Positions 1 to 8,794 of a DNA stretch of 64,000 nucleotides are shown piece by piece; within the stretch, counting starts at the first letter, position 1, and the number at the start of each line of letters is the position of its first letter. A program made the position numbers and the translations under genes. Origin of the DNA: Bacteroidota bacterium (GTDB lineage Bacteria; Bacteroidota; Bacteroidia; Chitinophagales; Chitinophagaceae); contig JAFDXX010000004.1 in assembly GCA_018267705.1 (NCBI GenBank), forward strand, positions 62,001-126,000. The letters are read 5' to 3'. The notes under the pieces were generated by a model. It was not told where the DNA came from and ran no database searches. It saw only the letters and a program-made list of their open reading frames with translations.

Positions 1-365
1 AACACAATGTAGTACCTGCACAATGCAGTTTTGTGGTTGATATAAGAGTAAACGAATTATATACGTTTGAAGAAACGTTAAACATTATTGAATCAAATAT
101 AAATTCAGAAATAAAACCCAGAAGTTTTAGAATGCGTTCAACTTCTATTTCAAAAAATCATCCTATTATTCAATCAGGTATTAAATTAGGAAGAAGTTAT
201 TACGGCTCGCCAACCACAAGTGATAAAGCATTAATGAATTTCCCAACTTTAAAAATAGGTCCGGGTGATAGTGCAAGAAGCCATACCGCAGATGAGTTTA
301 TTTTTGTTGATGAAATAAAACAAGGAATTGATTTGTATATTCAATTGTTGAAGAATATTGCATAA
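1..365 (+). CDS. M20-family deacylase, ArgE-like (5' end outside window)
   Basis: C-terminal part of a gene that begins before the window; the reading frame is open from base 3 with no start needed, so the apparent GTG at 33 is internal. The visible 120 or so residues look like the end of an M20 metallopeptidase: a dimerisation-domain strand (FVVDIRVNE) followed by a GPGDSARSHTADEF segment, whose His is the usual C-terminal zinc ligand of the family. It lies 75 bp upstream of argH on the same strand, so an acetylornithine (or, as in some Bacteroidota, succinylornithine) deacetylase of arginine biosynthesis is the best guess. Other M20 amidohydrolases cannot be excluded without the missing N-terminal half. 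Confidence 0.8.
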   Translation, partial: HNVVPAQCSFVVDIRVNELYTFEETLNIIESNINSEIKPRSFRMRSTSISKNHPIIQSGIKLGRSYYGSPTTSDKALMNFPTLKIGPGDSARSHTADEFIFVDEIKQGIDLYIQLLKNIA

Positions 366-440
366 CATTATTTTGAATGTAGTGAAATTTTATAAATCTA
401 ATATTTCGTTTCACCCAACATAACAAACAATAGTATTATT

Positions 441-1772
441 ATGAAACTTTGGCAAAAAGATATTGATGTAAATAAAGCAGTAGAAAATTTTACTGTTGGT
501 AAAGACCGTGAAATGGATTTACTGCTTGCTTCTTATGATGTGTTGGGAAATATGGCACATGCTAAAATGCTTGCTACTATTGGATTATTAACGAATAATG
601 AAGTTGAACAATTAAAAAAGGAATTAAAAAACATTTACACTTCAATTCAAAATTCAGAATTTAAAATTCAAAATAATATTGAAGACATTCATTCACAAAT
701 AGAATTTTTATTAACTGAAAAATTAGGAGATACAGGAAAAAAAATTCATTCTGCAAGAAGTCGTAATGATCAAGTTTTGGTTGATATTAAATTGTTTTTA
801 AGAAGTGAGTTAGAAAAATTAGTAACTAATATTCAACCCTTTTTTCAATTACTAATTAACCAAAGTGAAAAATATAAAAATGATTTATTGCCGGGCTATA
901 CACATTTACAATTAGCAATGCCTTCATCATTTGGTTTGTGGTTTGGTGCTTATGCAGAAAGTTTGGTAGATGATGTTACCACTGTGCAAGCTGCATATAA
1001 AATTGTCAATAAAAATCCTTTAGGCAGTGCAGCAGGTTATGGTTCTTCCTTTCCCATAAACAGAACATTAACTACAGAGTTATTGGGTTTTACAAATTTG
1101 AATTATAATGTTGTATATGCACAAATGGGGCGTGGCAAAGCCGAAAGAGTTGTGACACAAGCATTGGCTAATGTTGCAGATACATTAGCTAAAATGAGCA
1201 TGGATATGTGCTTATACTTAAATCAAAATTTTGATTTTGTTTCTTTTCCTCCAGAACTTACAACAGGCAGCAGCATTATGCCTCACAAAAAAAATCCGGA
1301 TGTTTTTGAATTAATAAGAAGTTCTTGTAATAGAATAAAAGCATTACCCAATGAAATAACTATTATGACTACTAATTTACCAAGTGGTTATCACAGAGAT
1401 TTACAATTACTGAAAGAACATTTATTTCCTGCATTTGAAACATTAAATAGTTGTATTGAAATGGCAACTTTAATGTTGGCTAATATTTCTGTAAAAGAAA
1501 ATATTATGGCAGATGAAAAATACAAATATGCGTTTAGTGTAGAAGAAGTAAACAAACTAGTTTTACAAGGAATGCCTTTTAGAGATGCCTATAAAAAAGT
1601 AGGTTTAGAAATTGAAGCAGGAAAGTTTAATTATTCAACGCAAATTAATCATACACACGAAGGAACAATTGGTAATTTGTGTAACGATAAAATTCAACAA
1701 ATGATGAATGAAACGATTGCTTCATTTGGTTTTGAAAAAGTACAGGCAGCTATTCAAAAGCTATTAGCATAA
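441..1772 (+). CDS. argH: argininosuccinate lyase
   Basis: Final step of arginine synthesis: cleaves argininosuccinate to arginine and fumarate, as a cytoplasmic homotetramer. The 443-residue length fits the family. Visible motifs are HSARSRNDQV at about residues 103-112 and the fumarase/ASL superfamily signature GSSIMPHKKNPD at about 276-287, which contains the catalytic serine loop; a YTHLQLAMPSSFG segment lies between them. It follows an ArgE-like gene by 75 bp, consistent with an arg operon. I see no clear ARG box or terminator; the next gene is convergent and ends 26 bp away. Identification is secure. Confidence 0.96.
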   Translation: MKLWQKDIDVNKAVENFTVGKDREMDLLLASYDVLGNMAHAKMLATIGLLTNNEVEQLKKELKNIYTSIQNSEFKIQNNIEDIHSQIEFLLTEKLGDTGKKIHSARSRNDQVLVDIKLFLRSELEKLVTNIQPFFQLLINQSEKYKNDLLPGYTHLQLAMPSSFGLWFGAYAESLVDDVTTVQAAYKIVNKNPLGSAAGYGSSFPINRTLTTELLGFTNLNYNVVYAQMGRGKAERVVTQALANVADTLAKMSMDMCLYLNQNFDFVSFPPELTTGSSIMPHKKNPDVFELIRSSCNRIKALPNEITIMTTNLPSGYHRDLQLLKEHLFPAFETLNSCIEMATLMLANISVKENIMADEKYKYAFSVEEVNKLVLQGMPFRDAYKKVGLEIEAGKFNYSTQINHTHEGTIGNLCNDKIQQMMNETIASFGFEKVQAAIQKLLA

Positions 1773-1798
1773 TAAATATTTTCTGTTTGAAGAAGTAT

Positions 1799-2890
1799 TT
1801 AACATACAATATTAGCACTTGTTAATTCATCATTCACTTCAATCAAACAAGCTTTAAAACCTTTTTCAATTTTCCCTAACTCATTACTTAAACCCACAAC
1901 CTGTGCGGGATACAGGCTACACATACGCAATGCTTCGTCTAATTCAATATTACAATGTGCTACTAAATTTTTTACAGCTTTAATCATTGTTAAAGCACTA
2001 CCACTTAATATACCGCTACTTACGTATTTGTCTCCACTTAATTCATGTGGGTAAGGCCCTTTAACTGTATCAGTTACGGCATCGGTAATTACAAATAATC
2101 TTTCTTGCATTATTTTTTTTGCAATAGTTATAGCTGCATAATCAACATGATACCCATCGGGAATAATACTTGCTTTTACAGTTGAATGATTAAATACTGC
2201 ACCAACAAAACCCGGCTCTCTGTGTTGTAATGCACTCATGGCATTGAATAAATGTGTAGCAGTTGGAATTCCATTATTAAAAGCATTTGTAGCTTCAGTA
2301 TATGTTGCATTACTATGCCCTGCAGAAATAACAATATTGTATGATTGAATAAGTTTTATCACTTCATTACTACACACTTCAGGAGCTAAGGTTATAATTT
2401 TTATTACATCTTTTCCGTACGCTAATAATGTTTTTACTTCTTCAATTGTTGGAGAATGAATAAAACTTTCAATATGTGCACCGCGTTTAATTTTATTTAT
2501 CCATGGCCCTTCCAAATGCAATCCTATACAGCCTTTCCCGCCTTTATTCCAATATTCTTTTACTGCATCAATACATTTTAAAAAAACATCTATACTGTTT
2601 GTGGCAACTGTTGGGCAAAAATGTAATGCTCCGCCATTGCTGCAATATTTATTTAATTCAAACAACGCATCTGTGTTTTGATAAACAGAAAATAATTTTC
2701 CGTGTCCGCCATATATCTGTATATCAATAAATGCAGGAATAATTGATGTATAAGTTTTTTGATGTGTAGGTTTGTTAATTGAGCTGTTAGGTACAATATC
2801 AATAATTATTTCATTTTCTGTAATAATAGAATGATTGTATAACCAATTGTTTCCTGTAAAAATTTTGTTGGCTGAAAATATTTTTTGCAT
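1799..2890 (-). CDS. nagA: N-acetylglucosamine-6-phosphate deacetylase
   Basis: Removes acetate from GlcNAc-6-phosphate in amino-sugar and cell-wall recycling; cytoplasmic amidohydrolase of 363 residues. Metal and catalytic residues are visible: HLEGP at 125-129 (Glu127), Gly-His at 191-192, THLFNAMS from 212 (His213) and the catalytic Asp270. The usual HxH near the N-terminus is replaced by DIQIYGG (about 56-62), as in the E. coli-type single-metal NagA. It is the last gene of a four-gene minus-strand run with three secreted hydrolases. A promoter-like element and two back-to-back palindromes lie just upstream, so it may also be transcribed on its own. Confidence 0.93.
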   Translation of the reverse strand: MQKIFSANKIFTGNNWLYNHSIITENEIIIDIVPNSSINKPTHQKTYTSIIPAFIDIQIYGGHGKLFSVYQNTDALFELNKYCSNGGALHFCPTVATNSIDVFLKCIDAVKEYWNKGGKGCIGLHLEGPWINKIKRGAHIESFIHSPTIEEVKTLLAYGKDVIKIITLAPEVCSNEVIKLIQSYNIVISAGHSNATYTEATNAFNNGIPTATHLFNAMSALQHREPGFVGAVFNHSTVKASIIPDGYHVDYAAITIAKKIMQERLFVITDAVTDTVKGPYPHELSGDKYVSSGILSGSALTMIKAVKNLVAHCNIELDEALRMCSLYPAQVVGLSNELGKIEKGFKACLIEVNDELTSANIVC

Positions 2891-2903
2891 GATGTTTTAA
2901 TAC

Positions 2904-2931
2904 AGCTTTAAAGCTTGTGAAAAATTTTTCA
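2904..2931. promoter_or_regulatory. Two adjacent perfect palindromes upstream of nagA
   Basis: AGCTTTAAAGCT (2904-2915) is followed two bases later by TGAAAAATTTTTCA (2918-2931), both perfectly self-complementary. They lie between the promoter-like element at 2930-2937 and the nagA start, at about the expected transcription start, where an operator for a dimeric repressor could sit. The role is inferred; AT-rich palindromes can also arise by chance. Confidence 0.35.
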
Positions 2932-2937
2932 AAAATA
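2930..2937 (-). promoter_or_regulatory. Possible nagA -7 element
   Basis: On the minus strand this reads TATTTTTG, a full match to the Bacteroidota TAnnTTTG element, about 40 bp before the nagA start codon. I find no TTG at the right distance for a -33 element, so support is partial. Confidence 0.3.
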
Positions 2938-2954
2938 CTTATTACACTTTAAAA

Positions 2955-4136
2955 TTATTGCTCGTTTGCTTTTAGTACCCTTAAAAAATTTCCTCCTAAA
3001 ATTTTATTAACATCTTTTTTGCTGTAACCTTTATCTAATAAGGCTTTGGTAATTAATGGGTAAGAAGTAACGTCATCTAATTGTTGTGGAGATGAGCTGA
3101 TGCCATCAAAATCTGAACCTAAGCCAACATAATCTACACCAACTAATTTTACTATATAATCTATATGTTCAATGAGTAATGATAAAGGCGGGCGAAGGCC
3201 TTTCACTTCGTCGGGATATTTTTTAAATAAAAATTCTTGAAAGAAATAAGGCTCCGGATTTATTTTTTTTAGCGAATCTTTTTCTGCTTTATGTTTTGCT
3301 TCAAACAAGGCACTTCGTTTTTCAAAACTGCTGTCTAAAAAACCGGAATAAAAATTTACTTGAATAACGCCACCGTTTTTGGCAACGGCTTTTATTTGAT
3401 CATCTTTTAAATTTCTTGATACAGGGCAAATAGCATACACACTGCTGTGCGATGCTATTACAGGTTTTGTTGTTGTATGAATAACATCCCAAAAAGTTTG
3501 CTCGCCCACATGAGAAATATCTACTAACATTCCTAATTCATTCATTTTTTTTACAACTTGTTTCCCAAAATTATTTAATCCTTTGGGTTGATTTCTTGCT
3601 TTTAAAACACTATCGTGTGTTTCTTCAAATGCACTGGTAGCCCAGCTTGTAGAGTTGTTCCATGTAAGTGTAAGATACCTTGCTCCGCGTTGGTATAGTG
3701 TTTCTAATTTTGTTAAATCGTCTTCTATCATGTGGCCGCCTTCTACACCAAATAAAGCAGCAATTTTATGTTGCTTTACTGCTTTTAGTAGTGCTTTATA
3801 ATTAGCAACTTTTATAATGCTGTTTGGATTTCTGCTAATAACTGCATCTAATGTATCCATTTCAATATTGGCTAATTGGTAAGGTTTTTTTTCGTGTCCA
3901 TCGCACCAAACAGAAAATAATTGAACATCAACACCACCTTGTTTTAATCGCACCAAATCGGTTTGTGTTTTTCCTTTTAAGTTATCATCAATGCTTAAAT
4001 GTTTTCCAATACATTGCTCAAGAATATCATTATGAGTATCTACCAAAATGGCTTTATTGTGTATGCTTTGAAAATTTTGAGCAATTAAAAAAGAAGCAAG
4101 AAAATAGAAGATGGAGGTTAAAACTATTTTTTTCAT
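2955..4136 (-). CDS. secreted M19 membrane-type dipeptidase
   Basis: Zinc dipeptidase of the renal dipeptidase (M19) family, 393 residues. An N-terminal signal peptide (about residues 1-20, ending FLIAQ) predicts export to the periplasm or surface. Family motifs are VDTHND (His35 and Asp37, the first metal ligands), a GVEGGHMIEDD segment carrying the bridging Glu, DISHVGE and IASHSS with further His ligands, and LGSDFDG near the C-terminus. M19 enzymes often cleave dipeptides with a D-residue at the C-terminal side. It lies 64 bp from nagA and 48 bp from the S12 hydrolase, in a likely operon for D-amino-acid or muropeptide peptides. The actual substrate is unknown. Confidence 0.92.
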   Translation of the reverse strand: MKKIVLTSIFYFLASFLIAQNFQSIHNKAILVDTHNDILEQCIGKHLSIDDNLKGKTQTDLVRLKQGGVDVQLFSVWCDGHEKKPYQLANIEMDTLDAVISRNPNSIIKVANYKALLKAVKQHKIAALFGVEGGHMIEDDLTKLETLYQRGARYLTLTWNNSTSWATSAFEETHDSVLKARNQPKGLNNFGKQVVKKMNELGMLVDISHVGEQTFWDVIHTTTKPVIASHSSVYAICPVSRNLKDDQIKAVAKNGGVIQVNFYSGFLDSSFEKRSALFEAKHKAEKDSLKKINPEPYFFQEFLFKKYPDEVKGLRPPLSLLIEHIDYIVKLVGVDYVGLGSDFDGISSSPQQLDDVTSYPLITKALLDKGYSKKDVNKILGGNFLRVLKANEQ

Positions 4137-4184
4137 ACTATTAATTTTTATTCTGTTATGCTAAACGCATAAAATATTTTTTGC

Positions 4185-5699
4185 TTATTTCTTTTTAAAT
4201 TCATAAGGCATATAATCTACAAAACCTGCTACTTTAATGGTTACAGATTTTACTTGATTGTTTTCTATAGTAAAAGGAATTTCCATAACACCCCAAATAG
4301 GATTACTATATGTGCAAAGGAAACGGTTGCCTGATAAGGGTTTTAACTTGCCCGTCATTACATGATGTTGAAATGAAACTTTTAAATGATCTTCTTCTTT
4401 TACAATTTTTAATGTGCCATAAGGATCGTTTTCGTACTCGCCAGTAAATTTATCTAAAGCCAATGCAATAGGTAAATGCATGGCAACAGTGTCTCTTTTT
4501 TTCTGAATTAAATTTTGTTCTGTTTTTAATTCATTTTCAAATGCAGTAAAATAAATTTTACTGTAATTACGATATGGATAATTAAAATATGCATCCATAA
4601 TTTCCCATTTTAATGCTTCGTAAAAACTATTTGCATCGGTATTGGTTAAAACAATAATGCCTAATTTATCTTCAGGAATTAAAGTAACACTGGTAACAAA
4701 ACCATTTACACCACCTGTATGCGATACAATTTTTTTACCGCCATATTCTTGCAACATCCATCCTAATCCGTACAACATAAAATGCCCCGAATTAAATAAA
4801 ACATTTCCGTTGCCCATAATAGAATGCGGAAATCTTGTTTGTTGAATGGCACTAAAAGGAATTATTTGTTTGTCTTGAAATTTTCCACTGTCTAACAACA
4901 TAGTTACCCATTTACTTAAATCATTTACAGAAGAACTTATTGAACCTGCAGGTGCAATATTATCTAGTTGTCCGTAAGGTGTTTTTATAAGTGTAGTGCC
5001 TTGCAGAGTATGTGCTGTAGCTTTATTGGTTGCGTGCATTATTTCGGCAGATAATGCTAAACTTCTGTTCATGCCTAATGGTTGAAAAATTTTTGTTCTT
5101 ATTAAATCTTGCCAGGTTGTATGTGCTGCATTGCCTGCAATTAAACCACCTGCAAGAAATGCTGTGTTGGTGTAACCCCATGTTGAACGAAAACTATATA
5201 CAGGTGTTAAACGTGAAAATTTTTGTAGAATATCTGCTGAAGAAAGTTTAGTATCAAAAAACATAAAATCTCCCTGAAAGGTCATCATTCCTAAACGATG
5301 GCATAACAAATCTCTCACTGTAACTTCTTTGGTAACCCATTCATCTTTCATTTTAAATTCGGGTAACCATTTAATGGCTTTATCATCTAACGATAATTTT
5401 TTTTCTGAAGCCAATGTTGCCAAAAGTGTTGCTGTAAAGGCTTTGGTGTTAGAGCCAATCATAAACAAAGTGTTTTCATCTACTTTATCGTTGCCACCTA
5501 ATTCTTTTACACCATAACCTTTCATCATTACTATTTTCCCATCTTTAATAATACAAACAGCAGCTCCGGGTATTTGCCATTGTTGTAAAGCATTGTTTAC
5601 ATAATTATCTAAACTGTCTTTTACAAATGCTCGGTTGTTTTGTGCAATTAGAAAAGAAATTAAAAGCAAAAAGTAAGAAGTTAGAATTGTTTTTTTCAT
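4185..5699 (-). CDS. secreted S12 (class C beta-lactamase fold) serine hydrolase
   Basis: 504-residue serine hydrolase with a signal peptide (residues about 1-20). The three active-site motifs of the beta-lactamase/D-alanyl-D-alanine peptidase fold are present: SNTK at 83-86 (nucleophile Ser83, Lys86), YTN at 176-178, and HTGG at 327-330 in place of KTG. The last 100 residues look like the DUF3471-type C-terminal domain of secreted family members. Such proteins include D-aminopeptidases and esterases, and true beta-lactamase activity is not implied. Its neighbours, an M19 dipeptidase and a D-aminoacylase with near-identical signal peptides, favour a role in D-amino-acid peptide turnover. Confidence 0.88.
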   Translation of the reverse strand: MKKTILTSYFLLLISFLIAQNNRAFVKDSLDNYVNNALQQWQIPGAAVCIIKDGKIVMMKGYGVKELGGNDKVDENTLFMIGSNTKAFTATLLATLASEKKLSLDDKAIKWLPEFKMKDEWVTKEVTVRDLLCHRLGMMTFQGDFMFFDTKLSSADILQKFSRLTPVYSFRSTWGYTNTAFLAGGLIAGNAAHTTWQDLIRTKIFQPLGMNRSLALSAEIMHATNKATAHTLQGTTLIKTPYGQLDNIAPAGSISSSVNDLSKWVTMLLDSGKFQDKQIIPFSAIQQTRFPHSIMGNGNVLFNSGHFMLYGLGWMLQEYGGKKIVSHTGGVNGFVTSVTLIPEDKLGIIVLTNTDANSFYEALKWEIMDAYFNYPYRNYSKIYFTAFENELKTEQNLIQKKRDTVAMHLPIALALDKFTGEYENDPYGTLKIVKEEDHLKVSFQHHVMTGKLKPLSGNRFLCTYSNPIWGVMEIPFTIENNQVKSVTIKVAGFVDYMPYEFKKK

Positions 5700-5744
5700 G
5701 ATGATTAATTGATTCTATAATGTTGAATGATGTGATTTTTTTAT

Positions 5745-7319
5745 TTATTGATAATCTGTTAATCGTAATGCTTTGCCATTTCTTGTTCCGTTGTGTATGC
5801 CTTCATTAACCGTAATTTTTCCGTTTACAATTACATATTTAAAACCTGTTGAGTATTGATGTGGATTTTGATAAGTGGCATTGTCTTTTACTTCATCGGC
5901 ATTAAAAATAACAATATCGGCAGCAAAGCCTTCTCGTAATAAACCTCTGTCTTTTAATTGAAATTTTTGTGCGGGTAAACTGGTCATTCTTCTAATGGCT
6001 TCTTCTAATGAAATTACTTTTTCATCTCTAACATATTTGCTTAATACACGTGCATTGGTACCGTATCCGCGTGGATGCGGATTGCCTTCTTTATAAATTC
6101 TAATGCTTGCATCGCAAGCAAACATATTATAAGGATACTGCATAATGTTTTTTATATCTTCTTCACTCATGCCATGAAAAACCATGCTGGCACCGCCTTG
6201 TTTCATCATTTCCATTATGGTAATAATTTCTTCTTTAGCTGTGTGTTTTCTTCCTTTAATTATATTAACTTCTTCAATGCTTTTTCCATTTAATGTTGTA
6301 TCGTATTTAAAATAAGCAACCACCGGATAACTAAAATGTTTTAGTTTTCTTTTTTTCAATTTTGTTAATAGATAAGTAGTTACTTCTTTTTGAACTTCTT
6401 TTCTGTTTAAACGTGCTACAATAGAATCTTGTGAATCTGCTAAAATCCAATCGGGTAAAAGCGTACTTAAAGAGGTAGAACTTGCTGTGTAAGGATATTG
6501 ATCTATGGTAACATCAATACCTTCTTCTCTTGCTTTTTTAATCATAGGAATAGTTTCTCTGCTTCTTCCCCAATTTTGCTGACCGCTTAATTTAAAGTGA
6601 GAAATTTCTACGGGCATATGTGCTTGTCTTCCAATATTTATTGCTTCATCAATAGCTTGTGTTACACTATCCCCTTCATCTCGCATGTGGCTTGCGTAAA
6701 CGCCATGATATTTTGCAGCAACTTTAGCCAAGTTAATTACTTCTTCTGTTTTACTGTATGTGCCGGGTATATAAATTAATCCGGTACTAAAACCTACTGC
6801 ACCATCTTTCATAGCTTGTTCTACAAGCGATTCCATTTTTTTCATTTCATCTTCATTCGGGTCTCTCATAGCCCTGCCCATTACGGCTCTTCTAATATCG
6901 TTATGCCCAATTAAAGAAGCAACGTTTATAGAAAGATGCAGACTGTCAATAAAAGAAAAATATTTTTTTAAATTAACTTCCGATGATCCGCAGTTGCCCG
7001 CAATAACAGTTGTAACGCCATCGTAAATAAAATTATCTGCAGTAGGATTTTTCTTTTCATCGCCTTCAATATGTGTATGCACATCAATAAAGCCCGGAGC
7101 AACTATTAAGCCGGTGGCATCAATAGTTTTGGCAGAAGTATAATTATTTAAATGTCCTATAGCCATAATTTTTCCTTCTTTAATAGCTATATCTCCATAA
7201 AACCAACTATTACCGGTTCCATTTAAAATTTTTCCGTTTTTAATTAAAATATCTGCTTGTTGAGAAAATAAAGTAGAAGATACAAGGCAGAAGATTGTAT
7301 AAAGAATAATCTTTTTCAT
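5745..7319 (-). CDS. secreted N-acyl-D-amino-acid deacylase (D-aminoacylase family)
   Basis: 524-residue amidohydrolase with a signal peptide (1-20). Matches the D-aminoacylase family: HTH at 81-83 in DVHTHIEG, GNCGSS with Cys110 (the family's unusual cysteine metal ligand), SHMRDEGDS and EISHFKLSG with the two later His ligands, and a C-terminal DASIRIY/HPRGYGTNARVLSKY region. The family releases D-amino acids from N-acyl-D-amino acids or acts on related dipeptides. It is the first gene of the minus-strand group, 45 bp before the S12 gene. No clear promoter could be assigned in the 377 bp upstream. Confidence 0.92.
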   Translation of the reverse strand: MKKIILYTIFCLVSSTLFSQQADILIKNGKILNGTGNSWFYGDIAIKEGKIMAIGHLNNYTSAKTIDATGLIVAPGFIDVHTHIEGDEKKNPTADNFIYDGVTTVIAGNCGSSEVNLKKYFSFIDSLHLSINVASLIGHNDIRRAVMGRAMRDPNEDEMKKMESLVEQAMKDGAVGFSTGLIYIPGTYSKTEEVINLAKVAAKYHGVYASHMRDEGDSVTQAIDEAINIGRQAHMPVEISHFKLSGQQNWGRSRETIPMIKKAREEGIDVTIDQYPYTASSTSLSTLLPDWILADSQDSIVARLNRKEVQKEVTTYLLTKLKKRKLKHFSYPVVAYFKYDTTLNGKSIEEVNIIKGRKHTAKEEIITIMEMMKQGGASMVFHGMSEEDIKNIMQYPYNMFACDASIRIYKEGNPHPRGYGTNARVLSKYVRDEKVISLEEAIRRMTSLPAQKFQLKDRGLLREGFAADIVIFNADEVKDNATYQNPHQYSTGFKYVIVNGKITVNEGIHNGTRNGKALRLTDYQ

Positions 7320-7420
7320 TGTATAATTATAATATTTAGTATTATGAACTGATGAAACGAATTATGTAATGGCGTTGAAATTTGAAAGTAAGCATTATTT
7401 CTAATTTGGTATTGGGTATT

Positions 7421-7528
7421 ATGAAAGTGTGCTTGTATTTCTCTACAATATTTTTATTTTTCTCAGTTATTTTTTGTTCTCAAATAAAAATGATAAACAC
7501 GAAGTTGTTTTTGTTTACGCATGTTTAA
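7421..7528 (+). CDS. Possible 35-residue hydrophobic peptide
   Basis: ATG-started ORF encoding a short peptide with a hydrophobic core (LYFSTIFLFFSVIFC), resembling a lone signal peptide or single membrane helix. Its stop codon is 25 bp before a plus-strand terminator-like hairpin that no other plus-strand gene explains. I recognise no family, and the ribosome binding site is not convincing. It may be a real small membrane peptide, the remnant of a lost gene, or part of a small RNA. Confidence 0.2.
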   Translation: MKVCLYFSTIFLFFSVIFCSQIKMINTKLFLFTHV

Positions 7529-7553
7529 TACAATTTTTAGTGAATAGTTAGAC

Positions 7554-7591
7554 AGAAAATTTCAAAAAAACGGTATAAATTTTCTTTTTTT
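7554..7591 (+). terminator. Intrinsic terminator-like hairpin
   Basis: AGAAAATTT (7554-7562) pairs perfectly with AAATTTTCT (7577-7585) across a 14-nt loop and is followed by six T. It points in the plus direction although the nearest large plus-strand gene upstream is argH, more than 5 kb away. Confidence 0.45.
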
Positions 7592-7669
7592 AGTTTATAT
7601 AAAACCTCTGCTAACATGGTTTTATTTTTAGTGTTATTGTTTGTGTGCATTTTTATAACTTCTATCAAT

Positions 7670-7677
7670 TACTTTTG
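7670..7677 (+). promoter_or_regulatory. Possible prfA -7 element
   Basis: TACTTTTG matches TAnnTTTG exactly and ends 19 bp before the prfA ATG. A TTG at the expected -33 spacing is missing, so this is only a half-supported promoter. Confidence 0.35.
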
Positions 7678-7696
7678 CCAACTTGAATAATGCGTT

Positions 7697-8761
7697 ATGA
7701 TTGATAAGCTGGAAGCTATAAAAGCAAGATTTGAACAAATTGGTGTAGCCTTAACCAATCCTGAAATTATTAATAACCAAAAAGAATTTGGTAAGCTTAG
7801 TAAAGAGTATCGCTCTTTAGAAAAAATTGTGCAACCTTTTGAAGAATATAAAAGAGTTAAAGCTGATTATGATTTTGCCAAAGAAAGCTTAAGTAGTAAT
7901 GATGAGGATATGAAAGAATTGGCAAAAATGGAATTGCCCGAACTTGAAGTGAAAAAAGAAGGGTTAGAAAAAACATTAACAAAATTATTAATACCTAAAG
8001 ACCCGCAAGACGATAAAAATGCCATTCTTGAAATACGTGCCGGAACAGGAGGAGATGAAGCAAGTTTATTTGCTGGAGATTTGTTAGGAATGTATTTACG
8101 CTATTGTACTAAAAAAGGATGGAAAACAGCAATAGTAAGCGAAAGCGAAGGAACAGTAGGTGGTTATAAAGAAGTAGTTGTTGAGGTAACCGGAGAAGAT
8201 GTTTACGGAACTTTAAAATTTGAAAGTGGAGTACATCGTGTGCAACGTGTACCTAATACAGAAACACAAGGGCGTGTGCATACCAGTGCTGCAACAGTTG
8301 CCGTTATTCCTGAAGCAGAAGAAGTAGATTTTGAGTTAAAAGAAAGTGATGTAAAAATGGAAACTGCCCGAAGCGGTGGTGCAGGTGGCCAAAATGTAAA
8401 TAAAGTAGAAACAAAAGTTTTCTTAACACATATTCCAACGGGTACAGTAGTTGTTTGCCAAACCGAAAGAACACAGTTGGGTAACCGTGAAAAAGCAATG
8501 ACTATGTTGCGTACAAAACTGTATGAAGAACAAGTACGCAAACAAGAAGAAGAAATTGCACGCCAACGAAAAACATTAGTTAGCACAGGTGATAGAAGTG
8601 CTAAAATTAGAACCTACAATTGGCCACAAGGAAGGGTTACCGACCATCGCATTGGTTTAACATCTTACAATTTAGATGCAGTAATCAACGGAGAAATTGA
8701 CGAATTTATTGAAGCCTTACAAGTGGCAGAAAACACCGAGAAAATGGCAAATAATAATTAA
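7697..8761 (+). CDS. prfA: peptide chain release factor 1
   Basis: Class I release factor recognising UAA and UAG. The 354-residue length is standard. The GGQ motif that triggers peptidyl-tRNA hydrolysis is at 230-232 within [16 protein letters not shown], and the codon-reading PxT motif is present as PNT at 186-188 ([13 protein letters not shown]). The late [16 protein letters not shown] block is diagnostic of RF1. ATG start, probably transcribed alone: the upstream gene is divergent and a strong inverted repeat follows the stop. Confidence 0.97.
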   Translation: MIDKLEAIKARFEQIGVALTNPEIINNQKEFGKLSKEYRSLEKIVQPFEEYKRVKADYDFAKESLSSNDEDMKELAKMELPELEVKKEGLEKTLTKLLIPKDPQDDKNAILEIRAGTGGDEASLFAGDLLGMYLRYCTKKGWKTAIVSESEGTVGGYKEVVVEVTGEDVYGTLKFESGVHRVQRVPNTETQGRVHTSAATVAVIPEAEEVDFELKESDVKMETARSGGAGGQNVNKVETKVFLTHIPTGTVVVCQTERTQLGNREKAMTMLRTKLYEEQVRKQEEEIARQRKTLVSTGDRSAKIRTYNWPQGRVTDHRIGLTSYNLDAVINGEIDEFIEALQVAENTEKMANNN

Positions 8762-8794
8762 GAATAAATTACATTATTCATGCTTAATTATTAT
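8751..8794. terminator. Bidirectional terminator between prfA and the lipoprotein gene
   Basis: ATAATAATTAAG (8751-8762) pairs perfectly with CTTAATTATTAT (8783-8794) across a 20-nt loop. It includes the prfA stop codon and abuts the stop of the convergent gene. A T-rich tract follows on the plus strand and A-rich sequence precedes, so it could serve both genes. Confidence 0.5.

Larger units (their letters stand above)
7320..7696. other. 377-bp intergenic region with a 35-codon ORF and a terminator
   Basis: This region separates the divergent D-aminoacylase and prfA genes. It contains a short plus-strand ORF (7421-7528), a plus-strand hairpin followed by a T-run (7554-7591), and a TACTTTTG element (7670-7677) close to prfA. 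I see no tRNA or known RNA family in it. Confidence 0.6.

Noticed and set aside
636..690. Repeat-like AATTCAAAATTCAG/AATTTAAAATTC words inside argH
   Set aside because: It resembles intergenic simple repeats, but the encoded segment (SIQNSEFKIQNN) fits the normal length of ArgH between flanking conserved blocks, so no insertion is indicated.
4185..5699. Antibiotic-resistance beta-lactamase
   Set aside because: The fold and motifs are shared by many peptidases and esterases; length, the C-terminal extra domain and the neighbours fit a peptide hydrolase better.
8203..8586. 127-codon minus-strand ORF inside prfA
   Set aside because: Shadow frame opposite the strongly conserved GGQ-containing region of prfA; its translation resembles no protein family.
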